Part shown: piece by piece, positions 1 to 7,648 of the stretch
How positions within the stretch are numbered: position 1 is the first letter of the stretch
Layout: each line of letters starts with the position of its first letter
IMG/VR virus record: IMGVR_UViG_3300036901_000025
Span: 1 to 46,815 of that record
Direction: 5' to 3' (one strand)
DNA length: 46,815 nt
Source of the DNA: a virus
Notes under the pieces: model-generated
What the model saw: the letters and a program-made list of their open reading frames with translations, nothing else
The model's database searches: none
What the model was told of the DNA's origin: nothing
Program-made: the position numbers and the translations under genes

Positions 1-173
1 AGTCGGTCCCGTTCAACCCGACACTCGGCAAGCTCAGGTGCGCCGAACAGCCACCGGGCCAGACGATCAAGGGCCTCGGCTGAGACTTCCTCGACGCTCA
101 AGCCCTCGCCGTCGAACCAGTCCTCAAGCGTTTCACGAATCGTCCTTGTTGCTTCCTTTGGGATCTCGCTCAT
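1..173 (-). CDS. partial hypothetical protein, cut by the window edge
   Basis: The first 57 or so codons of a minus-strand gene are visible; it runs off the left edge. It begins MSEIPKEATRTIRETLEDWF and continues as an acidic, leucine-rich helical stretch with no domain I recognise. Its ATG overlaps the TGA of the upstream 63-residue gene (TGATG), so the two are probably translationally coupled. Base composition is visibly GC-richer than in the neighbouring genes, which hints at a different origin. The function is unknown. Confidence 0.6.
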   Translation of the reverse strand, partial: MSEIPKEATRTIRETLEDWFDGEGLSVEEVSAEALDRLARWLFGAPELAECRVERDR

Positions 174-364
174 CAGTGCATCTCCCCATGAATGGGACAG
201 ATGTAAGAATATCCCTTCTTGAGCACCATATCCTTGCCACAGGGGTTGTATCCCTCAAGCTTTGTGTTGGCTTGGCAAGTTGGTTTCTCGTTTACAACGT
301 GATGCCCACTTATTGGCGGGGACTTGCGACTGTTGTAGTGATAACTATCTCTAGATGAGATCAT
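173..364 (-). CDS. small Cys/His-containing hypothetical protein (63 aa)
   Basis: A 63-residue protein with three cysteines (CQAN, NPCG, ICPIHG) and a C-terminal CPIHG motif that looks like half of a zinc site. I recognise no family. The start is supported by an extended -10 box six bases upstream, which would make the mRNA leaderless or nearly so; a short purine run (AAGG) also abuts the ATG. It overlaps the next gene by one base (TGATG). It is one of several small putative zinc proteins in the early regions of this phage. Function not known. Confidence 0.6.
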   Translation of the reverse strand: MISSRDSYHYNSRKSPPISGHHVVNEKPTCQANTKLEGYNPCGKDMVLKKGYSYICPIHGEMH

Positions 365-370
365 CCTTGG

Positions 371-379
371 AGTATATCA
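371..379 (-). promoter_or_regulatory. extended -10 promoter, TGATATACT, for the 63-aa gene
   Basis: Read on the minus strand, TGA-TATACT ends 6 bases before the ATG at 364. The same architecture (TGN plus TAnnnT, then 6-7 nt, then a start codon) occurs at 2488, 15670 and 37007. No convincing -35 box is visible. Transcription would begin at or next to the start codon. Confidence 0.55.
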
Positions 380-383
380 CACT

Positions 384-491
384 CTAGACATTACCACCAA
401 ACTGAACCGGATGGGATTTGGTACCATCACCGCACACCGTAGGAGAGTCGAACCAGCGGCAGCAGCTAGGACAATAATGGAAAATCTTCAT
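384..491 (-). CDS. 35-aa putative zinc-binding microprotein
   Basis: A short reading frame starting MKIFHYCPSCCRWF, with CPSC followed 11 residues later by another Cys and then a His, the pattern of a small zinc knuckle. Its ATG overlaps the TAA of the ribonucleotide reductase gene (TAATG), a coupling arrangement used at least eight more times in this genome. It stops just before the promoter of the next gene. It could be a small regulator or redox partner of the reductase, but nothing in the sequence proves that. The main doubt is its length. Confidence 0.5.
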   Translation of the reverse strand: MKIFHYCPSCCRWFDSPTVCGDGTKSHPVQFGGNV

Positions 492-2182
492 TAGACCCCG
501 CACGTTCCAGAACGACAAAAAGCATCTTCTGATTCCTCGAAGGTCACCCCAGTTCGACCTATAGCCTCTTCATAAGGAACGGCTGTCAATGGCTGCCCGG
601 AGCGTGCTCCATCGGGGTAGACGGTTACCCCTCGGAGTCTTGGAAGGTACTTCATCAGAGTTTCGCCAAATAGCCGAACGTCCTGTTCATCGATAACCGA
701 TTCGGGGAGGTTGATCGTAGAGGAAATCCCATGGTCAACGTAATCCTGAAGATCGGCTTGGAACTTCATGCGGCGCTCATAGTCGTAGGACAACATATAT
801 GCGTCCTCGATCTTCTCGGGATCGATTCCTTCCTCTTCGACCAATCGGTGAGCCGTTGGATCAATAACATACTGGAACTTCCATTCGCCATCGGTATCGA
901 GGAATCGACGCTTCATCGCCGTACAAAAGATCGGCTCGGCAGAGGTTGTCGTTTCACCAATAATGCCGATTGTTCCATTCGGAGCAATAGCCCGAGTCTT
1001 GATTGGGCGACTTAGGTTGTGCTTATCTGCCCATTCCCAAGATGCCTCTGTTGAGGTGGCGTAGATATCAAGCCACTCTCGAAACTCGTCATTGATCTCG
1101 TAACGATAGCCTCGACGGAGTAGCCACTCATGCACACCCATCAAACCCAATCCAAGACGACGGTTCTTCTCTCTGGTTAGGCGAATCTCCTCGTGGGGAA
1201 GATCTGAGTAGACTGTTCCCGCAACAAGAAAAAGCGTTCCCAAGCGAACTACTTCGGCAAGCTCTTCCTTCGATTCAATCCGAGACAGGTTAATCGAACC
1301 TAAGCAGCATACATCGGAGTCGTCTTCGCTCGTGATCTCGCAGCACGGATTACGTAGGTTCTCATTGGCGTTATCACCAATGTCAATTGAGAATCCTGGT
1401 TCTCCATGGCGAAGCATATGCTCAGTTGACTGCCAATAGACCTGCTGTGCCCAATCGTGCTTAGGATGACCTTCGTTCTGGAACGCAAAAAAGAATTCGC
1501 TATCCAAAATAACAGAGATGTTGGTCATGTCTAGGGCGGCTGGAGCGCTGAAATCCTTCTCCTTTGCCGCCTTGACTTCCTCTGACCAATCCTTAGCCAC
1601 AATCCACTTGAAGATATCGGGATGATCCCAATGAAGACCTCCCCAGATTGCAGAGCGACGTTGACCTCCTTGCATAACGTGACGTGCAACCTCGTTTACC
1701 ATGCACGCGGGCGATAATGGTCCCGTAGCAACTCCTCCGGTCTTTTTGATTAGCTTTCCGCTTTCCCGGATGTCTGAATAGACAACCCCAACTCCTCCAC
1801 CGCTAGACAACGACATAATACACTTGCGAACTAGATCAGCCCAACCCTCCCGACTATCTACACAACGATATAGAAAACAGTTGTTGATAAAGTGAAGCTC
1901 GTGTCCTGCTGAACGAAGGTAACGACCGCCTGGAATGAATTTACGCTGCGCAACTAGGGCGACTAATCTTTGAAATTCGGGATCTCGATCTGTGTATTCA
2001 AGTGCTCCTAAAACAAATCTGACTACTCGGTATGCCGTATCTGGCCAAGTCTCTGTAGGGTTTTGATTTTCGTCTTTCCAAGCGTACTTATCGGTGTATT
2101 GCTTTATTGCCCAATCCCCCATCTTGTCATTTGGATCTATCAATTCGTGTGGGTCAAAAATCAGTGATGTTGCTGCTTCCAT
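491..2182 (-). CDS. nrdJ: adenosylcobalamin-dependent (class II) ribonucleotide reductase
   Basis: Reduces ribonucleotides to deoxyribonucleotides for phage DNA synthesis, using adenosylcobalamin as radical source. Visible family marks: GGRYLRSAG near residues 85-93, the first redox Cys in NNCFLY (about 102), the thiyl-radical loop NPCCE (278-282), CCLGSINL (292-299), PNGTIGIIGETTTSAEP (401-417) and a C-terminal Cys pair (CRSGTC, 556-561) that would re-reduce the active site. At 563 residues it is shorter than the monomeric Lactobacillus RTPR (about 740). The ATG follows an AAGGAAG ribosome site. It is transcribed away from the replication genes from a promoter near 2290, with a hairpin in the leader. 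No NrdB-like small subunit is nearby, as expected for class II. Confidence 0.93.
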   Translation of the reverse strand: MEAATSLIFDPHELIDPNDKMGDWAIKQYTDKYAWKDENQNPTETWPDTAYRVVRFVLGALEYTDRDPEFQRLVALVAQRKFIPGGRYLRSAGHELHFINNCFLYRCVDSREGWADLVRKCIMSLSSGGGVGVVYSDIRESGKLIKKTGGVATGPLSPACMVNEVARHVMQGGQRRSAIWGGLHWDHPDIFKWIVAKDWSEEVKAAKEKDFSAPAALDMTNISVILDSEFFFAFQNEGHPKHDWAQQVYWQSTEHMLRHGEPGFSIDIGDNANENLRNPCCEITSEDDSDVCCLGSINLSRIESKEELAEVVRLGTLFLVAGTVYSDLPHEEIRLTREKNRRLGLGLMGVHEWLLRRGYRYEINDEFREWLDIYATSTEASWEWADKHNLSRPIKTRAIAPNGTIGIIGETTTSAEPIFCTAMKRRFLDTDGEWKFQYVIDPTAHRLVEEEGIDPEKIEDAYMLSYDYERRMKFQADLQDYVDHGISSTINLPESVIDEQDVRLFGETLMKYLPRLRGVTVYPDGARSGQPLTAVPYEEAIGRTGVTFEESEDAFCRSGTCGV

Positions 2183-2233
2183 TTATCTTCCTTGTCGTAA
2201 ATTCTTTAGGCTCGTGGATATTACAGTCTAGTG

Positions 2234-2256
2234 TTCCCTCCACTAAAAGGAGGGAA
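2234..2256 (-). promoter_or_regulatory. perfect 8-bp hairpin in the ribonucleotide reductase leader
   Basis: TTCCCTCC and GGAGGGAA are separated by 7 bases, giving a strong stem in the 5' leader of the reductase mRNA, about 50 bases before its ribosome site. There is no U-run after it, so it is not a standard terminator. It could stabilise the mRNA or bind a regulator. It is too small to be a cobalamin riboswitch. Confidence 0.5.
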
Positions 2257-2281
2257 GCTAGGTTGTTACACCCTCTCAACC

Positions 2282-2290
2282 ATCATAGCA
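2282..2290 (-). promoter_or_regulatory. extended -10 promoter, TGCTATGAT, for ribonucleotide reductase
   Basis: On the minus strand TGC-TATGAT matches the extended -10 form seen before other early genes here. It would give a leader of roughly 95 bases that contains the 2234-2256 hairpin. No good -35 box lies at the usual distance. Confidence 0.45.
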
Positions 2291-2313
2291 AACGGTTCAC
2301 CAAAATCTTTCAC

Positions 2314-2342
2314 TTGACAAACTAAAATTTATGTGATATTCG
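2314..2342 (+). promoter_or_regulatory. candidate promoter with consensus -35 TTGACA
   Basis: TTGACA (2314-2319) is followed after 17 bases by TATTCG, preceded by TGA (extended -10). The -35 is perfect but the -10 is weak. If used, transcription would start inside the CG-repeat tract and make a leader of about 150 bases before the gene at 2503. It may be the initial promoter read by host polymerase. Confidence 0.35.
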
Positions 2343-2358
2343 CGCGTGCGCGCGTATG
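2341..2358. other. 18-bp alternating pyrimidine-purine tract (CGCGCGTGCGCGCG core)
   Basis: A strictly alternating run of CG, TG and TA steps lies in otherwise very AT-rich DNA. Such tracts are known to adopt left-handed Z-DNA under negative supercoiling. It sits in the divergent control region between the reductase and replication operons, directly downstream of the TTGACA candidate. Confidence 0.6.
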
Positions 2359-2442
2359 ATTATTTTAGTATAGGTATTAAAACCTAAATATAAAACAAAA
2401 AAAATGAATAAAATAACAAAACAATACATAAATATTAGGGCT

Positions 2443-2460
2443 TAATATGTATACATATTA
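2443..2460. promoter_or_regulatory. 18-bp perfect palindrome, candidate operator
   Basis: TAATATGTATACATATTA is a perfect dyad centred at 2451/2452, about 30 bases upstream of the -10 box at 2491. The size and position suit a binding site for a dimeric repressor or activator. The MerR-like protein encoded at 3438-3716 is one candidate ligand (inference). Confidence 0.55.
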
Positions 2461-2487
2461 CGCTTTCACGCGAGTAACCATGTAGTA

Positions 2488-2496
2488 TGCTAAGAT
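2488..2496 (+). promoter_or_regulatory. extended -10 promoter, TGCTAAGAT, of the replication operon
   Basis: TGC-TAAGAT is followed by exactly six bases and then the ATG at 2503, so the first mRNA of this operon would be leaderless. The same TGN-TAAGAT box precedes the sigma-like gene at 15686 with the same geometry. No good -35 is seen. Confidence 0.6.
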
Positions 2497-2502
2497 GACA
2501 AA

Positions 2503-2808
2503 ATGGGATTGATTTCAAAACAAAAATGTTCCTCTTGGGATCTCTGGCATGGAGTTCAGGTTGATTCTCAGTCAAATCCGGGATCTAAATACACGGTACT
2601 TATTCCTTTACCTAATGACCCCGTTGAAGACTACATCTGCGAATGTGATGGTTATCTGTATCGAGGAACCTGTAGACACCTTCAGGAGGCCAAAGAATTA
2701 CTATGTAGATGGGATGGAGATCCCGTGCAGACAAAACAACAAGTGTCTGATATGATATGTCCAAAGTGTGGCAATAAAACAATTTGGAGCACCGAATGGC
2801 AAAACTAA
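2503..2808 (+). CDS. SWIM-type zinc-finger protein, first gene of the replication operon
   Basis: A 101-residue protein. Residues 46-60 read CECDGYLYRGTCRH, fitting the SWIM finger CxCx(n)CxH, and a second half-site CPKCG follows near residue 88. SWIM fingers bind DNA or protein partners and are often found in recombination and helicase contexts. There is no ribosome site; the extended -10 box six bases upstream suggests leaderless translation. It overlaps the next gene by 13 bases. The exact role is unknown; a DNA-binding or regulatory part in early replication is the likely guess. Confidence 0.7.
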   Translation: MGLISKQKCSSWDLWHGVQVDSQSNPGSKYTVLIPLPNDPVEDYICECDGYLYRGTCRHLQEAKELLCRWDGDPVQTKQQVSDMICPKCGNKTIWSTEWQN

Positions 2809-3437
2809 ACGAAGTTTGTACAGCGTTGGGTAAGGCTCATAAGGCTAAAAAGGAAGAAACAACAAAACTAGAGAAGAGGAGAAATGAATTTTTTGCGTTG
2901 GCAACGAAGAAGCTGGAAAATACGAATCTGGCAAAAGTGGTCATCCAGGTTCCTGAAGGGGTGGATCCCTTGGCCTATGCCATCAGATACCACCCCGGCT
3001 ATCGTGTAGTTGATGTTGAGTCTGTAACAGGAGTTGGAGCAATTCAACTAGAAGAAGATCCGGCCTTTAAGAAGTTTGTTTTCATCAATCCAGATGATGG
3101 TCAGGTCTATCAACGTAACACAATCCAGCCTCAACCCCAACTAAATGACGAACTAATTCAGAAAGAAGATCCTGATCTTTGGAAGAAAATAACCTACATT
3201 GAGAATTATCATTGGTTAAGTAACCTTCTTTATGAAGCCGGTATGGATGTAGATGATATCGAGGATTATCTTACTAGCGGTCCTTATCCTGCTCCCCGTG
3301 TACTCAAGTCACCCGAGGATATTGATCCTGCTGACCTAAAGGATCTAGAGAGATATCTCGTTCCCTCCCCCATTAGCTTACGTCTTGAGACTCCACGAGT
3401 GGCCACAGAAGAAGAGCTTGCCGAGGCTAATGCTTAG
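2796..3437 (+). CDS. hypothetical early protein (213 aa)
   Basis: A soluble, charged protein: a lysine-rich helical N-terminus (about residues 1-45), a mixed central part and an acidic C-terminus. No family recognised. ATG 2796 is preferred over an in-frame TTG at 2784 because GGAG lies 7 bases upstream of the ATG. It overlaps the SWIM gene by 13 bases, and its stop TAG is directly followed by the ATG of the HTH gene, so it belongs to the same operon. Confidence 0.75.
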   Translation: MAKLNEVCTALGKAHKAKKEETTKLEKRRNEFFALATKKLENTNLAKVVIQVPEGVDPLAYAIRYHPGYRVVDVESVTGVGAIQLEEDPAFKKFVFINPDDGQVYQRNTIQPQPQLNDELIQKEDPDLWKKITYIENYHWLSNLLYEAGMDVDDIEDYLTSGPYPAPRVLKSPEDIDPADLKDLERYLVPSPISLRLETPRVATEEELAEANA

Positions 3438-3716
3438 ATGCGTACAACTACTGACCCTACCCATTGGCGGTTCTATTTCACCATATCTGATCTCGGGAGG
3501 TTCCTTGGTAAGTCACCCGTCACCCTCAGAGGTTGGGAACGTTCGGGGTTCGTTAGTATACCCAGAGAAGGAAATGACCGGAAACTTGACCTTCAAGATA
3601 TACGGGATATCGCCATAATCGCTCGTAAAGCATCCCGTATCACTAATACTCGATTCAATATTGTTAATGCGGCCATCACTCTATTAGAGCTTGTCGAAAG
3701 GGAAAATTCAAAATGA
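3438..3716 (+). CDS. MerR-like helix-turn-helix protein
   Basis: A 92-residue protein whose N-terminal half reads like a MerR-type winged helix: SDLGRFLGKSPVTLRGWER, then a wing with a basic NDRKLDLQDIRDIA segment. It lacks the long dimerisation coiled coil and effector domain of full MerR regulators, so it is a bare DNA-binding module, as in excisionase-like and phage regulatory proteins. It starts directly after the preceding stop and ends in an ATGA overlap with the next gene. It may act on the palindrome at 2443-2460 (inference). Confidence 0.75.
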   Translation: MRTTTDPTHWRFYFTISDLGRFLGKSPVTLRGWERSGFVSIPREGNDRKLDLQDIRDIAIIARKASRITNTRFNIVNAAITLLELVERENSK

Positions 3717-4330
3717 AGTTTGCAATTGTAGGAGCACCAGAATCAGGAAAGACGGCAGTAGCCAAATCGGTTGCTCGTCGGTTACGTAAAGATGGCCTGA
3801 CGGTCAAGATCATCGATAACTACGTTGATGGGCTAACCAAAACAACCGACCTAGCATATGGGCACTTCGCCACCTATCAGCTTAACTTCCAGCTTCTTTT
3901 CTACCGCTGGACACTTGAACAGGAGGCTGTCAAAGATGGATACGATGTAATCCTTACTTGTGGGTCGATCTATGAGACAACAACCTATTGCCTCCTTTGT
4001 AACAACCGTACTTGGGTAAAGACGCCAGAGGACGTTCTAGCCCATGTCATTGGTAAGACCTGCATGGAGTTCATGAGCACGATTGATTTTCTGATCAGTG
4101 ACTACTATCATATCTTTCGACTTCCCTACACCGATAAGAAGCTGTCCGAGAAGGGCGACTCCTGGGATACCGTCATCGACAAGAAGTTACCAGAAGTCAT
4201 TGATGGATATTTCAAGTATGCTACAGTACTAGATGGAACCCAAAAGGAAAATACAGACCTTGCAATCAACATCATCAACAACATCAGAGAGAGTGCCGCA
4301 ATTCTTGAGAGTAAGCAATCAACAATATGA
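3713..4330 (+). CDS. P-loop ATPase/kinase-like protein
   Basis: A 205-residue protein beginning MKFAIVGAPESGKTAVAKSV, a clear Walker A loop at residues 7-14. The size and the short helical lid region resemble single-domain P-loop kinases and the AAA_28/NadR-type ATPases found in phages. A Cys pair (CLLC) lies near the middle. The substrate cannot be read from the sequence. It overlaps its upstream neighbour by ATGA and lies immediately before the helicase loader, which may mean a role in nucleotide metabolism or replication. Confidence 0.75.
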   Translation: MKFAIVGAPESGKTAVAKSVARRLRKDGLTVKIIDNYVDGLTKTTDLAYGHFATYQLNFQLLFYRWTLEQEAVKDGYDVILTCGSIYETTTYCLLCNNRTWVKTPEDVLAHVIGKTCMEFMSTIDFLISDYYHIFRLPYTDKKLSEKGDSWDTVIDKKLPEVIDGYFKYATVLDGTQKENTDLAINIINNIRESAAILESKQSTI

Positions 4331-5105
4331 TGAAGTTGATTTAATAATTGCTAACTCAAAATACTCGAACAAAGTTTGTCCAACCTGCGGGGTTCATTCA
4401 GAAGAAGTTGCTCCGGGAAAGTTCGAGTTCCCTCCAAGTACATTCCGGCTATTTGGTCAAGAGTACCCATGTAACTGTGAATTTCAGATCACCCTAATGC
4501 GGCATTATCTGTACTCACATATACCGGACGCATACTGGCGCTACAACGAGAAGGATTACTATGGCGACCTTAAGGCTTGGGAAGAAACTCAAAGGTACTT
4601 GGACTGCTGGCAAGGGATGAAGAACCAGGGAATCGGTCTTGAATTCTATTCACCTCGACAAGGAACCGGAAAGACTTTTTTGGCCACTTACATTGGCCGA
4701 GAGCTAATCCAGCGAAAGGAACGGGTCTACTTCATTGGCTTTAGAAGCATCATGGATCTATATACAAAACCTTATGAGGTTCGCAAGAAGGAGGAAGATC
4801 GACTTCATAACGACACGATCTTGATTCTTGATGAAGTAGTCCCGTCAATTAGCCTGGCTCAACAAGCTCACTTTGGCGACCAATTTGAGGAATTGATCCG
4901 TGACCGAACTAACTATGGCCGGATCACCATCCTGACCACTAACCTAACTCCAGATGAGTTAGAAGACCATTATCCTCGAACTTACTCTCTCCTTAGTGCG
5001 AGAGAGAAGAGAATCAAGATAAACGGCGAGGATGTTCGTAAAGAGGGAATTGGAACGCTTAACCTTGAACTGGCGGAGAACAACGAGATAAGGCCGATAT
5101 CATGA
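4293..5105 (+). CDS. DnaC-like replicative helicase loader (AAA+)
   Basis: It loads the DnaB-like helicase encoded next to it. An N-terminal zinc ribbon (CPTC, then CNC about 35 residues on) is followed by an AAA+ core with Walker A QGTGKT, Walker B ILILDE and a sensor-1-like ILTTN. This layout is typical of phage DnaC/DnaI-type loaders. The start is uncertain: the frame is open back to an ATG at 4233 (98-base overlap with the upstream gene), while GTG 4293 or TTG 4305 just after an AGAGAG run give more normal overlaps. I chose GTG 4293. It overlaps the helicase gene by ATGA. Confidence 0.85.
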   Translation: MPQFLRVSNQQYDEVDLIIANSKYSNKVCPTCGVHSEEVAPGKFEFPPSTFRLFGQEYPCNCEFQITLMRHYLYSHIPDAYWRYNEKDYYGDLKAWEETQRYLDCWQGMKNQGIGLEFYSPRQGTGKTFLATYIGRELIQRKERVYFIGFRSIMDLYTKPYEVRKKEEDRLHNDTILILDEVVPSISLAQQAHFGDQFEELIRDRTNYGRITILTTNLTPDELEDHYPRTYSLLSAREKRIKINGEDVRKEGIGTLNLELAENNEIRPIS

Positions 5106-6343
5106 GTAACGAGATCTATGTACTTGATCTAGACGAAGAGTTTATGGCACATTTGGTGATTCCAGAATCTTGGTTTATCATCCAAACAGAAGACGTTAGT
5201 TATGACCTTATTGAAGATGAATTCATCCGGGCCGTCTATGAATACCAAAAACAACACTTCCTCGAAGAAGGAAAGATCGCTACGGCATCAGTATTGGCCG
5301 ATGAATTTGAAATCGACCTTGTTGAGCCGGAAACAGCGATAAATGACCTGATCGGACGGTTGAGGGTTCGATATCTGAAGAACAAAGGGCGAGAGGCACT
5401 AAAATCAGCCATCGCACTTCAGAATGAAGATCCCTCAGCCGTTCCAGGATTTCTTCTCAAGAGGGGCCGCGAGTTACAGGCTATCTCCTCTAGAAGGGGA
5501 GAGGCTTTTGACCAGTCGGATTATGATAGAGCGATTTACCTTTATGACAAGAAGGTGAACGAGGGTCCGGGAGCCAGCTTAGGATACGATGAACTTAATG
5601 AGTACTTCTATGGGCAGCGAGGATTAACCTTTGTGATCGCCCCTCCCAAAGCCTATAAGTCGTGGTTTCTAATCAATAACCTAGTTTCGAACGTTCTTGG
5701 AGGCGATTTAGGTTTTCTCTACTCACTGGAGCTTCCGGCACATGAGACGGATATGCGTCTGCGTTGTTTACTAGCTAATGTCCCCTTCTGGAGGTACCTG
5801 AAGAATGCATTTTCTCCGGAACAGAAAGCTGCGATCAAAGATGCCTCAAAGCATATTGAGGAAACCGGCTACTACAAGATCATCAAGCCACCTTTGGGAC
5901 AACGCTCTATTGATCAGATAGTGGATAATGCTGGAAATGCTGGAGCAAACATGGTCCTTATCGACCAGCTTCAGTATGTCGAAGTAGATGGAAAGTCTCT
6001 AGGCGAATTAAATAACACGGGAGATTACTTTGGGGTCATCAATCGTGCCCGCGATCTCTCTGACCAAATCCCGATTATGATTGCCCACCAGTTTAACCGG
6101 CAATCTATGTATACCGACGAGATGCCCGACATTCGTTTTGCCAAAGGGTCCTCATCCATCGAGGAAGCTGCTACACTCGCTTTAGGATTGTGGGCGAGCA
6201 AGGAACATCGTCGGCTAAACAGACTTGAGTTGGGAACCCTGATCTCTCGGAACTACATGTATGCTTCCTGGGACATGCAGGTCGAACTAAGCCAAGGTTG
6301 CAGCTTCAAAATATTAGGAAGAAAACAAGATGAGTCAGAATGA
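5102..6343 (+). CDS. DnaB-like replicative helicase
   Basis: A 413-residue protein with an N-terminal helical domain (about 1-125) and a RecA-like motor. Walker A reads APPKAYKSW instead of GxxxxGKS: the catalytic lysine and serine remain but both glycines are replaced. Walker B is NMVLIDQLQY; a following AHQFNR fits the DnaB motif-3 region. It directly follows its loader with an ATGA overlap and precedes the primase, the standard helicase-primase neighbourhood. The order loader, helicase, primase, SSB, polymerase supports the call even though the P-loop is unusual. Confidence 0.88.
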   Translation: MSNEIYVLDLDEEFMAHLVIPESWFIIQTEDVSYDLIEDEFIRAVYEYQKQHFLEEGKIATASVLADEFEIDLVEPETAINDLIGRLRVRYLKNKGREALKSAIALQNEDPSAVPGFLLKRGRELQAISSRRGEAFDQSDYDRAIYLYDKKVNEGPGASLGYDELNEYFYGQRGLTFVIAPPKAYKSWFLINNLVSNVLGGDLGFLYSLELPAHETDMRLRCLLANVPFWRYLKNAFSPEQKAAIKDASKHIEETGYYKIIKPPLGQRSIDQIVDNAGNAGANMVLIDQLQYVEVDGKSLGELNNTGDYFGVINRARDLSDQIPIMIAHQFNRQSMYTDEMPDIRFAKGSSSIEEAATLALGLWASKEHRRLNRLELGTLISRNYMYASWDMQVELSQGCSFKILGRKQDESE

Positions 6344-6563
6344 CGAAACCAATTTAAATGTACCCCTGTGGCTATCTGATACTGAAGCAGTAGCTCCTTG
6401 TCCTTGTGGTGGGCCTATGATGGGTCCCATAGCAGTAGTCAAGAGTGAACGCGGATTAAAAACCGGATATCACTATCCGGCTTGTCTAGTTTTAAGGAAG
6501 GATCACGAAGAGCTTGACGAAGAGGATATAATCGATTGGCGACCAGGGATGGAAGATCTCTAA
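6330..6563 (+). CDS. small zinc-site hypothetical protein (77 aa)
   Basis: A 77-residue acidic protein with CPCGG near residue 24 and a second Cys-containing segment (HYPAC), a possible single zinc site. The ATG is preceded by AGGAAG within the end of the helicase gene (14-base overlap), and its TAA shares a base with the primase ATG (TAATG). Its place between helicase and primase suggests a replication accessory role, but no family is recognised. Confidence 0.65.
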   Translation: MSQNDETNLNVPLWLSDTEAVAPCPCGGPMMGPIAVVKSERGLKTGYHYPACLVLRKDHEELDEEDIIDWRPGMEDL

Positions 6564-7648
6564 TGGCTAAATTAAGATATAGCGAGTTTTGTGACAACAT
6601 CGATGTGGAGGCCCTAGAAGCGGCTATAGGATTTGAAGTTCTTTACCAGACTAAGGGAAACGATATGGGCTATTGTTTTGACTTTTGGGGACTTCATAAG
6701 AATGGTGACACAACTGGCAAGCTCGGCATTCATCGAGACAAGAAGGTCTGGAATTGTTGGCTATGCGGCGGGGGAAGCCTTCTCGACCTAGCTATGCATC
6801 TAAACGATATGGATGTTGATGATGCCACCTACTGGCTATACCAGTTTGCTCACGGTGATCAGAAAGATGATGCCGAGTGGACCAGCTATCTTCTCGACAT
6901 GCTCAAGGATGTCGAAGTACGAACATCGACAATGCCTTACTTCAATGAGCGTGTTCTAGAACGCTTCAATGGCCCTCGGGACTATTTCTACGAGCGAGGA
7001 ATCTCAGATGAGGTTATCGAGGCTCACCGGCTCGGAACGAACATGATGTATCAGAAGAATTCCCCTTATAAGACGGTCGGAAATGAGAAAGTAAAACTAG
7101 ACGATGACTACGTTGGTCCAGTTGCAGTTTTTCCTCATTTCTGGAACGGCAATCTCGTCGGCTGGCAACATCGATGGATCGATTGGCCGGATACACCAAA
7201 ATGGCTCGGCAAGTGGACCAACACAACGGACTTTCCAAAAAACGAAACGATCTACAATTACGAAAATGCTTTGAAGAGCGGAGGACCGGTCTTTGTGGCC
7301 GAGTCAAATGCCTCTGTGCTCTTTCTGGAGACATGTCAATTAGTTGGGGTGTCCACTTTTGGGTCAGACGTTTCGGAAAGTCAATTGAGGCTATTACGAC
7401 GCCTTCAGCAAGGTGTCATTCTCTGTCCCGACAACGACGAAGTTGGAGGGGCCGGAAGAAAATGGCAAGGAAAGATTGCCACTTATCTTCAGCGCTACAT
7501 TCCCGTTTGGTATGTCCCTCCCGTACCTCTTGGTCAGGGTGCCGATTTGGGAGATTTTGCAAAGACGGACAATCCCTATGAAAATCTTATAACACATGTA
7601 GATCGCGCCCTGCCGTATATTGAGTTCGAACTGGACCTTAATACATGA
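6563..7648 (+). CDS. DNA primase (CHC2-type zinc finger plus TOPRIM)
   Basis: Makes RNA primers for DNA synthesis. An N-terminal zinc-binding region (about residues 30-75, ending NCWLCGGG) is followed by a linker and a TOPRIM core in which the acidic residues VFVAESNAS and CPDNDE are visible. At 361 residues it is shorter than bacterial DnaG and lacks an obvious C-terminal helicase-binding domain, as in other phage primases. The ATG at 6563 (TAATG overlap) is chosen over an in-frame upstream ATG at 6536, which would overlap more and lacks a better ribosome site. Confidence 0.87.
   Translation: MAKLRYSEFCDNIDVEALEAAIGFEVLYQTKGNDMGYCFDFWGLHKNGDTTGKLGIHRDKKVWNCWLCGGGSLLDLAMHLNDMDVDDATYWLYQFAHGDQKDDAEWTSYLLDMLKDVEVRTSTMPYFNERVLERFNGPRDYFYERGISDEVIEAHRLGTNMMYQKNSPYKTVGNEKVKLDDDYVGPVAVFPHFWNGNLVGWQHRWIDWPDTPKWLGKWTNTTDFPKNETIYNYENALKSGGPVFVAESNASVLFLETCQLVGVSTFGSDVSESQLRLLRRLQQGVILCPDNDEVGGAGRKWQGKIATYLQRYIPVWYVPPVPLGQGADLGDFAKTDNPYENLITHVDRALPYIEFELDLNT

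Noticed and set aside
38-358. A 106-codon plus-strand open frame at the left edge
   Set aside because: It runs across two minus-strand genes that have coupling overlaps and a promoter; its Arg/Pro/Ser-rich product looks like a GC-driven shadow.
439-457. A tRNA T-arm-like sequence (GGTTCGACTC on the minus strand)
   Set aside because: No acceptor, anticodon or D stems can be paired around it, and it lies within the 35-residue Cys-rich frame.
2234-2256. Cobalamin riboswitch before the ribonucleotide reductase gene
   Set aside because: The leader is about 95 bases and holds only one simple hairpin; cobalamin riboswitches are much larger and need a conserved B12 box, which I do not see.
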